A DNA stretch of 42,155 bases, taken from Bacteroidia bacterium. GTDB lineage: Bacteria > Bacteroidota > Bacteroidia > SpSt-205. The notes under the pieces are model-generated. The model did not search any database. It had not been told where the DNA came from and worked only from the letters and a program-made list of their open reading frames with translations. How positions within the stretch are numbered: position 1 is the first letter of the stretch; each line of letters begins with the position of its first letter. The stretch lies in assembly GCA_026003235.1 (NCBI GenBank), contig BPGW01000004.1, positions 146,665-188,819 of the forward strand, in the 5' to 3' direction. Position numbers and translations under genes: made by a program. Positions 18,895 to 27,984 of the stretch are shown here, piece by piece.

Positions 18895-21641
18895 CTACTC
18901 CTTGCTGGGTAGCTTAGACGACTGCGTCTGAAGGGGAGACATATCCAGCCAGTTGGGCCCCACTTTGACTTCTACTTCCACGGGCACTTGGTGCGGAAGG
19001 GGGAGGGCTCCTTCCATCTCTTGCACGATGAGCGGGGCCACTTCCTCCACCACCGAAGCTGGCATCTCCCACACCAGCTCGTCATGGATTTGGAGGAGGA
19101 GGTGGGCTTGAGGGGTGAGTTTTTCAGCTAAGCGAATCATGGCCAGCTTAATCATGTCGGCTGCCGTGCCCTGAATAGGCGTGTTGATGGCGAGCCGTTC
19201 GGCTTCGGCGCGTTGGGCTTTGTTCTGGGAGTGAATATGAGGGATGTAGCGGCGCCGGCCTAAGAGGGTTTCGGCGTAGCCGGTTTCGCGAACCCGGGCG
19301 ATTTGTTTTTCAATGTAGGCTTTGATGCCGGGGTATCGGTGGAAGTACTGATCGATCAGCTGTTGGGCTTCGGTGCGGGAAAGGCCTCCTCCCAGCCGCT
19401 GTACCAAGCCATGCGCCGTGATGCCGTACAAGATGCCGAAATTGACGGTTTTAGCGATGCGCCGCATTTCAGGGGTTACGTCGTGGGTGCCGAAGAGGCG
19501 CTGGGCGGTGGCGGTGTGGATGTCGCGTCCGGCTCGGAAGTCTTCCAGGAGTTGGGGGTCTCCACTTAGGGCGGCGGCGATGCGCAGCTCAATCTGCGAG
19601 TAGTCCGCCGAGAGCAGGACCCATCCAGGCTGGCCGGCTACGAAGGCTCGGCGAAAGGCCTTTCCTTGTTCGGTGCGGATGGGGATGTTTTGGAGGTTGG
19701 GGTTTTGGGAGCTAAGGCGGCCTGTCGCAGCCACCGCTTGCTGGAAAACGGTGTGGATGCGTCCCGTTTTGGGGTGAATGCTGCGCAGCAGCCCTTCTCC
19801 ATAGGTGTAGCGCAGTTTGTACAGCTCCCGGTACCGAAGCAGGGTTTCTATAAGGGGGTGTAGGTGGGCTAAGGCTTGAAGGGCTTCCTCGTCGGTGGCG
19901 GGCTGGCCGGTGGGCGTCTTGCGCTGAACCGGCAGCCCTAACTCGCCAAATAAAAGTTCGGCCAGCTGCTTGGGCGAGTTGAGGTTGAAGGGCTTGCCAG
20001 CCAGCTGGTGGGCTTCTTTTTCCAGCTTTTTCCAGCTCCTCCTCAAAGTGCGCATTGAGGGTATGAAGGTAGGGGGCATCTACCCGAATGCCTCGCTCTT
20101 CCATGGAAGCAAGGCAGCGCAGAAGAGGCAGTTCCACTGAAGCGTAGAGGGTGTAGAGGTCTTTTTCGTGGAGGCTCTTTTCCAGGCGGGGTGCCAACCG
20201 CAAAGCCAACTCTGCGTCTTGGCAGGCATAGGCGGCGAGCCGCTCCAGGGGCACAGCTCGGATGTCTTTGGTTTTGAGCCCGGCAAAGAGGTCAGCGTAG
20301 TTATGGGCCTTTTGGAGGCCAAGTTCGCGGTGGGCTACATCGTTGAGGTTGTGGGGCCTTTCGGGATCTAAGAGATAGTCAGCCAGCAGCGTGTCAAAGA
20401 AGGGGCCTTGGAGGGAGAGGCCATGCGCTTCAAGCACCACGAGGTCGTATTTGAGGTTATGGGCGATTTTTCTTCGGGGGCTTTCGGCCCAGGGGCGTAG
20501 GGCTTCTCTCCACGCAGGCCAAGTGGTGGGGGTGATGGGGCAAAAAAACAGCTTGGCCGGGCTCGGCGCAGAGGGCTAACCCCACCAATTCGGCGTGCAT
20601 GGGATGGAGGTGGGTGGTTTCGGTGTCAAAGGCCACGGGCGCTTCAGGCGGTAGGCTCCGCAAGTAAGCGCTTAGCTCTTCGGGCTTCTCTATTAGGCGG
20701 TAGGAAGAGACGCTTACAGAAGGGGAGGGTTGGGGGTCGGCGTTCCATAGTTTTTGGAGCCGTTCTCGGAGGCGGCGAAATTCCAGCTTTTCAAGGAGGG
20801 GGAGGAGGGTTTCCCAGTCTGGGGGCTGCACGGCGAAAAGGCTGGGCAGGAAACGGTGGCTTTCTGGATGGGGACGGCTGGGCTTATCGGCGGAAGGAAG
20901 GAGCCGAGCCAAAGCGTAGGTGGCCCAGGCCAGGTCTCGCCCTGCTTCCAGCTTCTGGGCCAGGTTTTTGGGGAGGAGAGCAAGGTTTTGGTAAATAGCT
21001 TCCAAAGAGCCGTATTTTTGCAAGAGTTGTACGGCGGTTTTTTCGCCAATCCCTTTGACGCCGGGGAGGTTATCGCTGCTGTCGCCTACCAAGGCGAGGT
21101 AATCGGGGATTTGGTGGGGCTCTACGCCAAACTTGGCTTTGACGCCGGCGGGGTCTAACTTTTCTGCGGGGGCTTTGCCGCGGGCTGGACGATACAGGTG
21201 AATCTTTTCTGAGACGAGCTGGGCAAGGTCTTTGTCGGCGGAGACGATCCAGACTCGTTCGGTCTCGGGGTGGGCGGCGGCCTGTAAGGCCCAACCTGCT
21301 AAGAGGTCATCGGCTTCGTAGCCAGGCACTTCCGCTTGGTAGAGGTGGAGGGCCTGCGCAAGCTGGCGTACATAGGGCAGGCTTTCCAGAAGCTCTTCAG
21401 GGGGCTCGCTGCGGTGGGCCTTGTAACCGGCCAGCTCCTCATGCCGAAAGGTCGGCTCCGCGCTATCCCAAGCAAGCCCCCAATGGGTGGGCTTGAGCTC
21501 TTCGTACAGGTCCAAGAGGGTGGAGAGAAACCCGAAGGGAGCCGCGGTGGGAATCCCTTGGCTGGTGCGCAGCGGCCGGTCCGCAAAAGCAAAGTAAGCC
21601 CGATACGCCAAACCCATCCCATCCAGCAGTACCACCTGCAT
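18895..21641 (-). CDS. polA: DNA polymerase I (two frameshifts)
   Basis: About 915 codons in three frames. The N-terminal 5' nuclease (about 1-290) has VSADKDLAQLV and the helix-hairpin GVKGIGEKTAVQLLQKYG. The proofreading domain keeps FDTETT (about 338), HNLKYD and YACQDAE. The polymerase has motif A DYSQIELRIAA, motif B RRIAKTVNFGILYG and motif C HDELVWEM. It fills gaps in repair and replaces RNA primers. The first break is near 20512-20525 (LACVER should read on as AWREALRPWAE). The second is a T5 run at 20027-20031 that should be T4 (EEELEKLEKEAHQ). Both are single inserted bases. All catalytic motifs survive in a repair gene of this importance, so the breaks are probably sequencing errors. 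Confidence 0.93.
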
Positions 21642-21645
21642 GCCC

Positions 21646-21653
21646 TAAAGGTA
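21646..21653 (-). promoter_or_regulatory. Near-consensus -7 element for polA, TACCTTTA
   Basis: One mismatch (final A for G) on the minus strand, ending 4 bases before the polA ATG. Confidence 0.4.
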
Positions 21654-21666
21654 CTACCCAACGCTG

Positions 21667-21674
21667 CAGTTTTG
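21667..21674 (+). promoter_or_regulatory. Near-consensus -7 element for the UbiD-family gene, CAGTTTTG
   Basis: One mismatch to TAnnTTTG, ending 12 bases before the ATG at 21687, within a 45-base divergent intergenic region. Confidence 0.4.
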
Positions 21675-21686
21675 TTTTTTAGAGAG

Positions 21687-23615
21687 ATGCCTTACGACGG
21701 CATGCAGGATTTTGTCAAGACCCTGGAGAGGGTAGGGGAGCTCAAGCGGGTCACGGTGCCCGTCTCGCCCACGTTGGAAATCACCGAGATCACCGACCGC
21801 GTGGTCAAGGCAGGAGGGCCTGCTTTGCTTTTTGAGAACACGGGAACCGAATTTCCGGTCCTTATAGGGGCTTACGCTTCGGCCCGGAGGATGGCCTTGG
21901 CGCTTGGCGTGGAGAAGATAGAGGAGGTGGCAGAACGGATCCTGGGCCTTTTTCGGCAGCTTACAGGTCCCAAAAGCTCAGTGTGGGAGAAGCTGGCTCT
22001 TTTACCGAAGCTGGGCCAGGTGGCCAGTTACTTGCCTAAGCGCTACCGAGGGGGGCGGGCCCCTTGTCAGGAGGTGGTCTGGACAGGCAAAGAAGCGCGC
22101 TTATCTCGGCTGCCGGTGCTCACTTGTTGGCCGGCCGATGGGGGGCCTTTCCTCACCCTCCCTATCGTCCACACCTACCATCCCCAGACCCGCCAGCGCA
22201 ATGTAGGCATGTATCGGGTTCAGGTTTTTGATGACTATACGGCGGCGGTGCACTGGCAGCTTCACAAAGTGTCTCGTCGCCATTACGAAGCCTGGAAAGC
22301 TATAGGCCAGAAAATGCCTGTGGCCATAGCGCTGGGAGGAGACCCCGTCTACGCTTACGCAGCGACGGCTCCCCTGCCTGAAAACGTAGACGAGTACATC
22401 CTGGCAGGTTTTTTGCGCAAAAAAGCGGTGCAGCTCGTGCCGGCCATCACGCAGCCTATTGAGGTACCTGCCGATGCAGACATCGTCATTGAAGGGTATG
22501 TAGACCCGAGCGAACCCCTGGTGCTGGAGGGCCCCTTCGGTGACCATACTGGGTACTATTCGCTGCCCGACTACTACCCAGCCTTTCATGTCACAGCCAT
22601 CACGCATCGGAGAAACGCCATCTATCCAGCTACCATTGTAGGCATCCCCCCTCAGGAGGACGCTTGGCTGGGCAAGGCCACCGAACGGATTTTCCTGGCT
22701 CCCCTGCGCCTGACTTTCCTGCCAGAGCTTCATGATATGGAGCTCCCCGTAGAGGGGGTCTTTCACAACCTGGCCATCGTTTCTATCCATAAAGAATACC
22801 CTGGCCAGGGCATGAAGACGATTCACACCCTTTGGGGAGCTGGCCAGCTTATGTTCACTAAGATGGCCCTGGTGGTGGATGCGGATGTGCGCCTTTCTGA
22901 CTACTGGGAAGTGGCGAGGGTTCTGGCGCAGCATGTGGACCTGCGCACGGATCTGGTTTTCAGCCAGGGGCCTATAGATGTGCTGGATCACGCTTGTAGC
23001 CAGATGGGCTTTGGGGGTAAGCTGGGCTTGGATGGCACCCGCAAGCTGCCAGCCGAACGGCTGGAACCCCCTCTGGCGTATCCCCCACCTGAAGAGGCCC
23101 TCCTGCGCCTTGAGGTTCTCCAGCGCGACTTTCCCGAACTGCAAGAAGTCAACCTCCGGCTGATAGAAGCGGGCATACCGGTGTGGATAGGGCGGTTTCG
23201 TAAGAGCTTGCCCCGCCACGGCCTTCAGCTGGGGCAGCGTCTGGCGCAACACCCCGCCTTCGCTGGAATCAAAGCGATCCTGCTCCTGGATGGCGAAATG
23301 CCTATTCAAGACCTGTCTGACGTCTTCTGGCGCTTTGCCAACAACACCGACATGCGGCGAGACTGCCGCCTGGTGGAAGATGCGGCAGGTCGGCCCCACC
23401 TCCTCCTGGATGCCAGCACCAAGACCCGCGAGCTGGATGGGTTCACGCGAGACTGGCCCAATGTGATCGTCATGTCCGACTCCATCATTGAGCTGGTGGA
23501 TCGCCGCTGGCCAGAATATGGCATAGGTGCTTTTATTCCTTCTCCTTCTCGTAAGTACCGGTTGCTTGTCCAGGGCTCAGGGGCGGTAGCTTTTCATGCC
23601 CAGCCGAGGTCATAG
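21687..23615 (+). CDS. UbiD-family prenylated-FMN decarboxylase (menaquinone-type)
   Basis: 642 residues, the length of the menaquinone-biosynthesis decarboxylase branch of UbiD rather than the shorter E. coli UbiD. N-terminal segment FVKTLERVGELKRV; central prFMN-site region with VGIPPQEDAWLGKATERIF and LPELHDMELPVEGVFHNLA; then LWGAGQLMFTKM. It would remove a carboxyl group from an aromatic acid, plausibly in quinone biosynthesis; a UbiA prenyltransferase is encoded 6 kb away but is not in the same operon. The start at MPYDGMQDF is chosen because the longer open frame (to 21336) runs through the divergent polA gene. A UbiX partner to make prFMN is not in the window. Confidence 0.88.
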   Translation: MPYDGMQDFVKTLERVGELKRVTVPVSPTLEITEITDRVVKAGGPALLFENTGTEFPVLIGAYASARRMALALGVEKIEEVAERILGLFRQLTGPKSSVWEKLALLPKLGQVASYLPKRYRGGRAPCQEVVWTGKEARLSRLPVLTCWPADGGPFLTLPIVHTYHPQTRQRNVGMYRVQVFDDYTAAVHWQLHKVSRRHYEAWKAIGQKMPVAIALGGDPVYAYAATAPLPENVDEYILAGFLRKKAVQLVPAITQPIEVPADADIVIEGYVDPSEPLVLEGPFGDHTGYYSLPDYYPAFHVTAITHRRNAIYPATIVGIPPQEDAWLGKATERIFLAPLRLTFLPELHDMELPVEGVFHNLAIVSIHKEYPGQGMKTIHTLWGAGQLMFTKMALVVDADVRLSDYWEVARVLAQHVDLRTDLVFSQGPIDVLDHACSQMGFGGKLGLDGTRKLPAERLEPPLAYPPPEEALLRLEVLQRDFPELQEVNLRLIEAGIPVWIGRFRKSLPRHGLQLGQRLAQHPAFAGIKAILLLDGEMPIQDLSDVFWRFANNTDMRRDCRLVEDAAGRPHLLLDASTKTRELDGFTRDWPNVIVMSDSIIELVDRRWPEYGIGAFIPSPSRKYRLLVQGSGAVAFHAQPRS

Positions 23616-23620
23616 CTTTG
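23613..23620 (+). promoter_or_regulatory. -7 promoter element TAGCTTTG
   Basis: Exact TAnnTTTG overlapping the end of the UbiD-family gene and ending 7 bases before the ATG at 23628. The repair enzyme can therefore be transcribed on its own. Confidence 0.6.
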
Positions 23621-23627
23621 CAGACGG

Positions 23628-25178
23628 ATGAAGCCGGTCTTCAACTCGGCCCAGATGCGCCGCGCCGATGAGATCATGCAGATTGAGTATGGGTATCTGG
23701 GTGTGCTGCTGATGGAGACGGCCGGGCGGAGGGCCGCACAGCTCATACGGCGGTTGTACCCTAATCAGCCGCGCTTCGTAGTGGTCGCTGGCGGGGGAAA
23801 CAACGGCGGAGATGGGCTGGTGATTGCCCGGTATCTGCGCCGCTACGGGAAAGAGATTTTTATCCTGCTGACCCATGAGCCGGCTAAACTCAGTGCTCTT
23901 TCCCGCATTCAGTACGATATCCTGACCCGATTTGGTCTTTCGTGCCATGTGGTTTCTCCGGATGCCCTTCGTAAGCTGCAGGCTTTTTGTGAGGGGGAGC
24001 CGCGGCCGGTTCTCATAGACGCGTTGGTGGGAGTGGGGCTTACGCAGGCGCTGCGCCCCGCTCAAGCCAGCCTGCTGGAGTTTTTGCGCTCGCTGCACCT
24101 GCCTACCGTAGCGGTGGACCTGCCCTCGGGTTTGAGCGCGGATACGGGTGCGCTTATCAACGAACCTTTGCGCTGCGAACACACCCTTACCTTCCAAGTA
24201 CCTAAGATTTGTCATTTGGTCTCGCCTGCGGCGCTCTACTGCGGGCGCGTGCATGTGGTGGATATTGGGATATACCCGGAGGTGCTGGATCGGATTGGAG
24301 CCCGTACTTTTTGGGTGGTACGCCGAAGTCTAAGGGGATTTTGGCCTCCCCGGCCCCCGGATGCCCATAAAGGCACTTTTGGGCATGTTCTCATTGTAGG
24401 AGGGTCTCGCGGCAAAGGGGGAGCTCCGGCTCTGGCTACCGTAGCGGCTTTGCGCGTAGGGGCAGGGCTGGCTACCGCCATGATTCCAGGTTCGGCTTTG
24501 CCGGCGTTTCATCGGCGCACCTTGAGCGGGATGAGCTTGCCCTATGGAGACCTCCAGGTGGCTTACCTCAATGAAGCTGCGGCGTTGTGGGGCCTGCGTT
24601 ACTTGGAAGGCAAAACCGCGGTGGCTGTAGGCCCTGGCTTGGGCCATACCCCCGAAACGGCGGCCTTCCTGCGGGAATGGCTGCCGGCCCTCCAAGTGCC
24701 TTGCGTGATGGATGCCGATGCCCTGAACTTTCTCGCTGAGAATGAACCCCTTCGTGCCCGCATCAAAGCCCCTCTTATCTTGACTCCCCATCCGAAAGAA
24801 GCGGCTCGCCTTCTTAGCACTTCGGTGGAAGCTGTTCAAGCTCGCCGGCTGGAGTCTGCCCTCCGGTTGGCCCAGAAATGGCAAGCCCTTGTCCTGCTTA
24901 AGGGGGCTTACCCTATCGTGGCTACCCCTCGGGGCGAAGCGTATTTTTTCCGCATAGCCGAGCCTGCCCTGGCTACCGCTGGCACAGGGGATGTGCTTGC
25001 TGGCATGGTCGCTGGGTTCGTAGCGCAAGGGATAGAACCCCTACCTGCCCTGCTGCTGGGTGTGTATGTACATGGATTGGCGGCTCGGCTGGCTACCCAT
25101 AAGCGCCACCCCGCCGCGCTCACAGCGGCTATCCTCCTGAAGTACCTCGGTCGTGCCCTTCACAAGCTCACCGCTTGA
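23628..25178 (+). CDS. nnr: Bifunctional NAD(P)H-hydrate epimerase / ADP-dependent dehydratase
   Basis: 516 residues with two fused repair domains. The N-terminal YjeF_N epimerase (about 1-215) has GGGNNGGDGLVIARYL near residues 52-68 and VDLPSGLSADTG. The C-terminal ribokinase-fold dehydratase (about 225-510) has GGSRGKGGAPALAT, MDADALNFLAEN, LTPHPKEAARLL and ATAGTGDVLAGM near residue 450. It converts damaged NADHX and NADPHX back to NADH and NADPH. Both domains look complete. Its stop lies three bases from the end of the convergent CDGSH gene. Confidence 0.95.
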   Translation: MKPVFNSAQMRRADEIMQIEYGYLGVLLMETAGRRAAQLIRRLYPNQPRFVVVAGGGNNGGDGLVIARYLRRYGKEIFILLTHEPAKLSALSRIQYDILTRFGLSCHVVSPDALRKLQAFCEGEPRPVLIDALVGVGLTQALRPAQASLLEFLRSLHLPTVAVDLPSGLSADTGALINEPLRCEHTLTFQVPKICHLVSPAALYCGRVHVVDIGIYPEVLDRIGARTFWVVRRSLRGFWPPRPPDAHKGTFGHVLIVGGSRGKGGAPALATVAALRVGAGLATAMIPGSALPAFHRRTLSGMSLPYGDLQVAYLNEAAALWGLRYLEGKTAVAVGPGLGHTPETAAFLREWLPALQVPCVMDADALNFLAENEPLRARIKAPLILTPHPKEAARLLSTSVEAVQARRLESALRLAQKWQALVLLKGAYPIVATPRGEAYFFRIAEPALATAGTGDVLAGMVAGFVAQGIEPLPALLLGVYVHGLAARLATHKRHPAALTAAILLKYLGRALHKLTA

Positions 25179-25181
25179 GGC

Positions 25182-25422
25182 TTACAGAGATTTGTGCGTG
25201 CCGTCACAGAAAGGGGGATTATGGGTGTGCTTACAGCCGCACAGCCATACTTTTTTAGGGGCTTCCAGAGTAAGCTTTACGGGGGGTAAAGCCTCGTCCG
25301 CGATGGCTTCCGTCACAGAAGGGTTGTTTCTGGCTGTAACCGCAAGCGCACCACCAGTAAGTGCCTGCTTCCAGCTCTATGGCGTAGGGGCCTTTTTGGG
25401 GGATATTCGGCGTGGGTTCCAT
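25182..25422 (-). CDS. Small twin CDGSH iron-sulfur protein (one inserted base)
   Basis: About 79 residues, missed by simple frame scanning because an extra base splits it. From ATG 25422 the first motif is WWCACGYSQKQPFCDGSH. The frame then breaks at a G6 run (plus strand 25281-25286). Reading it as G5 gives GFTPVKLTLEAPKK and the second motif, CGCKHTHNPPFCDGTHKSL, then a stop. Each CxCx(n)CDG(S/T)H motif binds one 2Fe-2S cluster by three Cys and one His; two motifs in tandem are typical of small prokaryotic CDGSH proteins. The role is unknown, possibly electron transfer or redox sensing. It lies 19 bases downstream of the phosphohexomutase on the same strand. Confidence 0.85.
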
Positions 25423-25427
25423 GCCTC

Positions 25428-25435
25428 CAAAGTAA
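25428..25435 (-). promoter_or_regulatory. Possible -7 element TTACTTTG before the CDGSH gene
   Basis: One mismatch to TAnnTTTG on the minus strand, ending 5 bases before the ATG at 25422. Confidence 0.35.
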
Positions 25436-25441
25436 AGAAAA

Positions 25442-26816
25442 TCAGTTGAGTAGAGCCTGGATGCGTTGGGACCAATGGCTCAGCAAGGCCTGGGCTTCGG
25501 TGGGGGTGGGGGGCTTCTACGATGAGGCGCAGGAGGGGCTCGGTGCCGGAAGGGCGTATGTGTACCCAACGATCTGGCCAGCGCAATTTGAGTCCGTCTT
25601 CCTGCGAGAGTAGGGCGCCGTCAGCCTGGCTTGCCAGCTCTTGGAAAAAGTTCGGTGGGAGAGGCTTTTCCAAGGGAAGACGGGCTTTGTAGAGGGTGTA
25701 AGTGGGGTACTTGTGGCGCAGGTGATGGGCATTGCCGCCGGCTTGGACTAGGGCGCTAAGGAAAAGCGCGATGCCGGCCAAAGCATCGCGGCCGTAGTGG
25801 AGGGCGGGCCAGATGACCCCGCCGTTGCCTTCTCCACCTATGACGGCGCCGACGGCTTTCATCTTTTGCACGACGTGGTATTCGCCTACGGGACTTTCGT
25901 AGAAGGGCACGCCGTGTTTTTGGGCCACCCACGCTACCGCTTGGGTGGTGGACTGGTTAGCTACGACCGGGCCTTTCTGACGATGCAGGACATAGTCAGC
26001 CACCACGACAAGCGTATACTCCTCGCTAAAGGGGGTTCCATCCGGCAAAAAGAAAGCCACCCGGTCTACGTCAGGGTCTACGGCGATGCCCAGGTGGGCT
26101 TTTTTTTCCTGGACGGCCTGGGCTAAGGCTGTGAGGTTTTCGGGTAGCGGTTCGGGTGGGTGGGCAAAGTGGCCGGTGGGTTCGCCGTTTAGGAGGTGGA
26201 CTTTTTGTACGCCCAGGGCTTCCAGGAGTGCTGGCACGAAGAGAGCACCACCGCTGTTGATGCCATCTACCACGAGGCGCAGACCTGCCCTTGCGATGGC
26301 TTCTTTTTCAATCCAGGGGTGAGCTACGATGGAGCGAAGGTGATGCTGCATCAGGTGGGGGGCTTCCTGCACAGGGGCCGGGTGATCGGTGTGAGGAAAG
26401 TGCAGATGGGCGCGCAGCGTGCGGATTTCCTCTATGGCGCTAGGGGGCAAGAACGTTCCTTCTTCGTTTAGGAACTTGAGGGCATTCCAGCCGGCTGGGT
26501 TGTGCGAAGCGGTCAAGATGAGTCCGCCCTGAGCTTGGAGGAAGGGTATGCCCATAGCCAGCGTGGGCGTGGTGGTGAGGCCCGCATCCCAGACGGATAC
26601 CCCCAGTGCGCGCAGTGTTTGGATTGCGAGAGGTCGTAGGACCCCGCCGCTGGGGCGAGCGTCTTGCCCTACGACGACGGTAGGGTGGTCGTGCCGCTCA
26701 CGGAGCCACAGCCCCCAAGCGGCTACCCATTCCACCACATCTAAGGGGGTGAGGTTCTGGCCGACTGGGCCTTCTACCGTGCCCCGAATGCCAGAAGCCG
26801 AGATAACCAGAGCCAC
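25442..26816 (-). CDS. glmM: GlmM-like phosphoglucosamine mutase / phosphohexomutase (one inserted base)
   Basis: About 458 codons. Catalytic phosphoserine loop TASHNPAGWNALKF (Ser104), metal loop DPDVDR, sugar loop GEGNGGVI followed by LHYGRDALAG, and phosphate-binding RPSGTEPLLR. The GEGNGG form matches Bacteroidota enzymes annotated as GlmM, which convert glucosamine-6-phosphate to glucosamine-1-phosphate for peptidoglycan and LPS; a phosphomannomutase role is possible. A G6 run at 25508-25513 should be G5. Read so, the tail becomes EAPTPTEAQALLSHWSQ and the gene stops at 25442 instead of running on to 25377 into the CDGSH gene. Confidence 0.87.
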
Positions 26817-26821
26817 GCCCC

Positions 26822-26829
26822 CGAAGATA
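26822..26829 (-). promoter_or_regulatory. Near-consensus -7 element TATCTTCG for the phosphohexomutase
   Basis: One mismatch to TAnnTTTG on the minus strand, 5 bases before the ATG at 26816. Upstream DNA overlaps the divergent -7 element at 26842. Confidence 0.4.
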
Positions 26830-26841
26830 GGGCAGATTGCG

Positions 26842-26849
26842 TAGTTTTG
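26842..26849 (+). promoter_or_regulatory. -7 promoter element TAGTTTTG
   Basis: Exact TAnnTTTG, only 4 bases before the GTG at 26854, which supports a leaderless GTG-initiated message. Confidence 0.65.
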
Positions 26850-26853
26850 GACT

Positions 26854-27984
26854 GTGCGCCGATTTCGTACTCTTCTTCTGGTTGGGATTCTGGCAGCGCT
26901 GGTGGTGTATGGGCTGCTTAGACCCGCGGTATGCGATGAGGGGGTGCATCTGGGGCCTTTGCGTTATGCGGAGGTAGGGCCTGTGCCTACAGCCCCAGCG
27001 ACGCTCGTGGGCTTCCAACCTTACCTGGAGCCGGTGGACTATCGCTGTGAGCGCAGCTTTGCAGCGAAGATAGAGGCTTATTTAGACAGCGCGCGAGCGC
27101 GGGGCTACCTTCGTCCGGGCAGCGTAGCGGTCTTTCCTGAGTATATCGGGACGTGGTTGGTGCTGATGCGGGAGCCGGGCATAGGGCTTCGGTGGGCTTC
27201 TACCCTGGAAGGGGCGCTGACTTGGTTTGTGCTGCGGCATCCTTGGGCTTTCTGGAAGGCATATAAACAAGTGCGGGAAGCTGGGCTGGCTGATCCTTCG
27301 GCCGCGGCGGTTTTCCAGGTCAAAGCCGAGGCGATAGCCCAGGCTTACCATCGCACTTTTTCCCGGCTCAGTCGTCGGTATGGGGTTACCCTGGTGGCGG
27401 GTTCGGTGGTCCTGCCAGGAGCTCGCATTGAAAAGGACTCGCTGGTGGTTCAGGTCGGCGCACCTCTGGAGAATGTATCCGTGGTGTACGGTCCGGATGG
27501 TCGGCCTTTTCCTCGCCTTGTGCGCAAAGCTTTTCCCATTGCCACGGAATTGGCCTTCACCCGGCCGGGACGGGTAGAAGAACTACCCACCTTTGAGACG
27601 GCGGTAGGGCGCCTGGGCGTACTTATCTGTGCCGATAGCTGGTTTCCGCAAAGCTACCAGGCCTTGGGTAAAGTAGATATCTTGGTGGTGCCGTCGTATC
27701 TCATGGGGGATTCGTGCTGGGGGCTGCCATGGCGGGGCTATAGTGGGTGGCCGGCTCCCGCTGACGTGCGAAGCGATTCCCTTACAGAAGGGGAAGCGTG
27801 GCTCACTTATGCCATGGGAGGGCGCCTGCCCAAGTGGGATTCTACGGCGGTAGGACTGAATGTGTTTCTACGAGGCCGCTTTTGGGAGCTGGGAGCAGAT
27901 GGAAGGGCTATTGCAGTCTGGCGAGGCCGTGCGCAGTCAGCCGAGGCGGATATTGTCGCGGTGGCGCTGACTACAGCTCCATAA
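26854..27984 (+). CDS. Membrane-anchored carbon-nitrogen hydrolase (nitrilase superfamily)
   Basis: 376 residues from GTG. One N-terminal hydrophobic segment (LLLVGILAALVVYGLL, residues 7-22) should anchor or export it. The nitrilase Glu-Lys-Cys triad is visible: VFPEYIG with Glu96, VRKAFP with Lys225, and LICADSW with Cys259. Family members cleave or form amide bonds; apolipoprotein N-acyltransferase is a relative, but the several transmembrane helices of Lnt are absent here. The substrate is unknown, and a periplasmic location is inferred. Its last 14 bases overlap the end of the convergent nucleotidyltransferase. Confidence 0.78.
   Translation: MRRFRTLLLVGILAALVVYGLLRPAVCDEGVHLGPLRYAEVGPVPTAPATLVGFQPYLEPVDYRCERSFAAKIEAYLDSARARGYLRPGSVAVFPEYIGTWLVLMREPGIGLRWASTLEGALTWFVLRHPWAFWKAYKQVREAGLADPSAAAVFQVKAEAIAQAYHRTFSRLSRRYGVTLVAGSVVLPGARIEKDSLVVQVGAPLENVSVVYGPDGRPFPRLVRKAFPIATELAFTRPGRVEELPTFETAVGRLGVLICADSWFPQSYQALGKVDILVVPSYLMGDSCWGLPWRGYSGWPAPADVRSDSLTEGEAWLTYAMGGRLPKWDSTAVGLNVFLRGRFWELGADGRAIAVWRGRAQSAEADIVAVALTTAP

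Noticed and set aside
18895-21641. Programmed frameshifting in polA
   Set aside because: No slippery heptamer with downstream structure is evident, and two breaks in one gene that are both repaired by removing a single base fit sequencing error better.
21336-21686. N-terminal extension of the UbiD-family protein
   Set aside because: The open frame runs through the divergent polA N-terminus; family sequence and the promoter both place the start at 21687.
22101-23399. 432-codon open frame opposite the UbiD-family gene
   Set aside because: No family motifs, no promoter, and it lies wholly antisense to a well-supported enzyme; high G+C antisense frames are expected to stay open.
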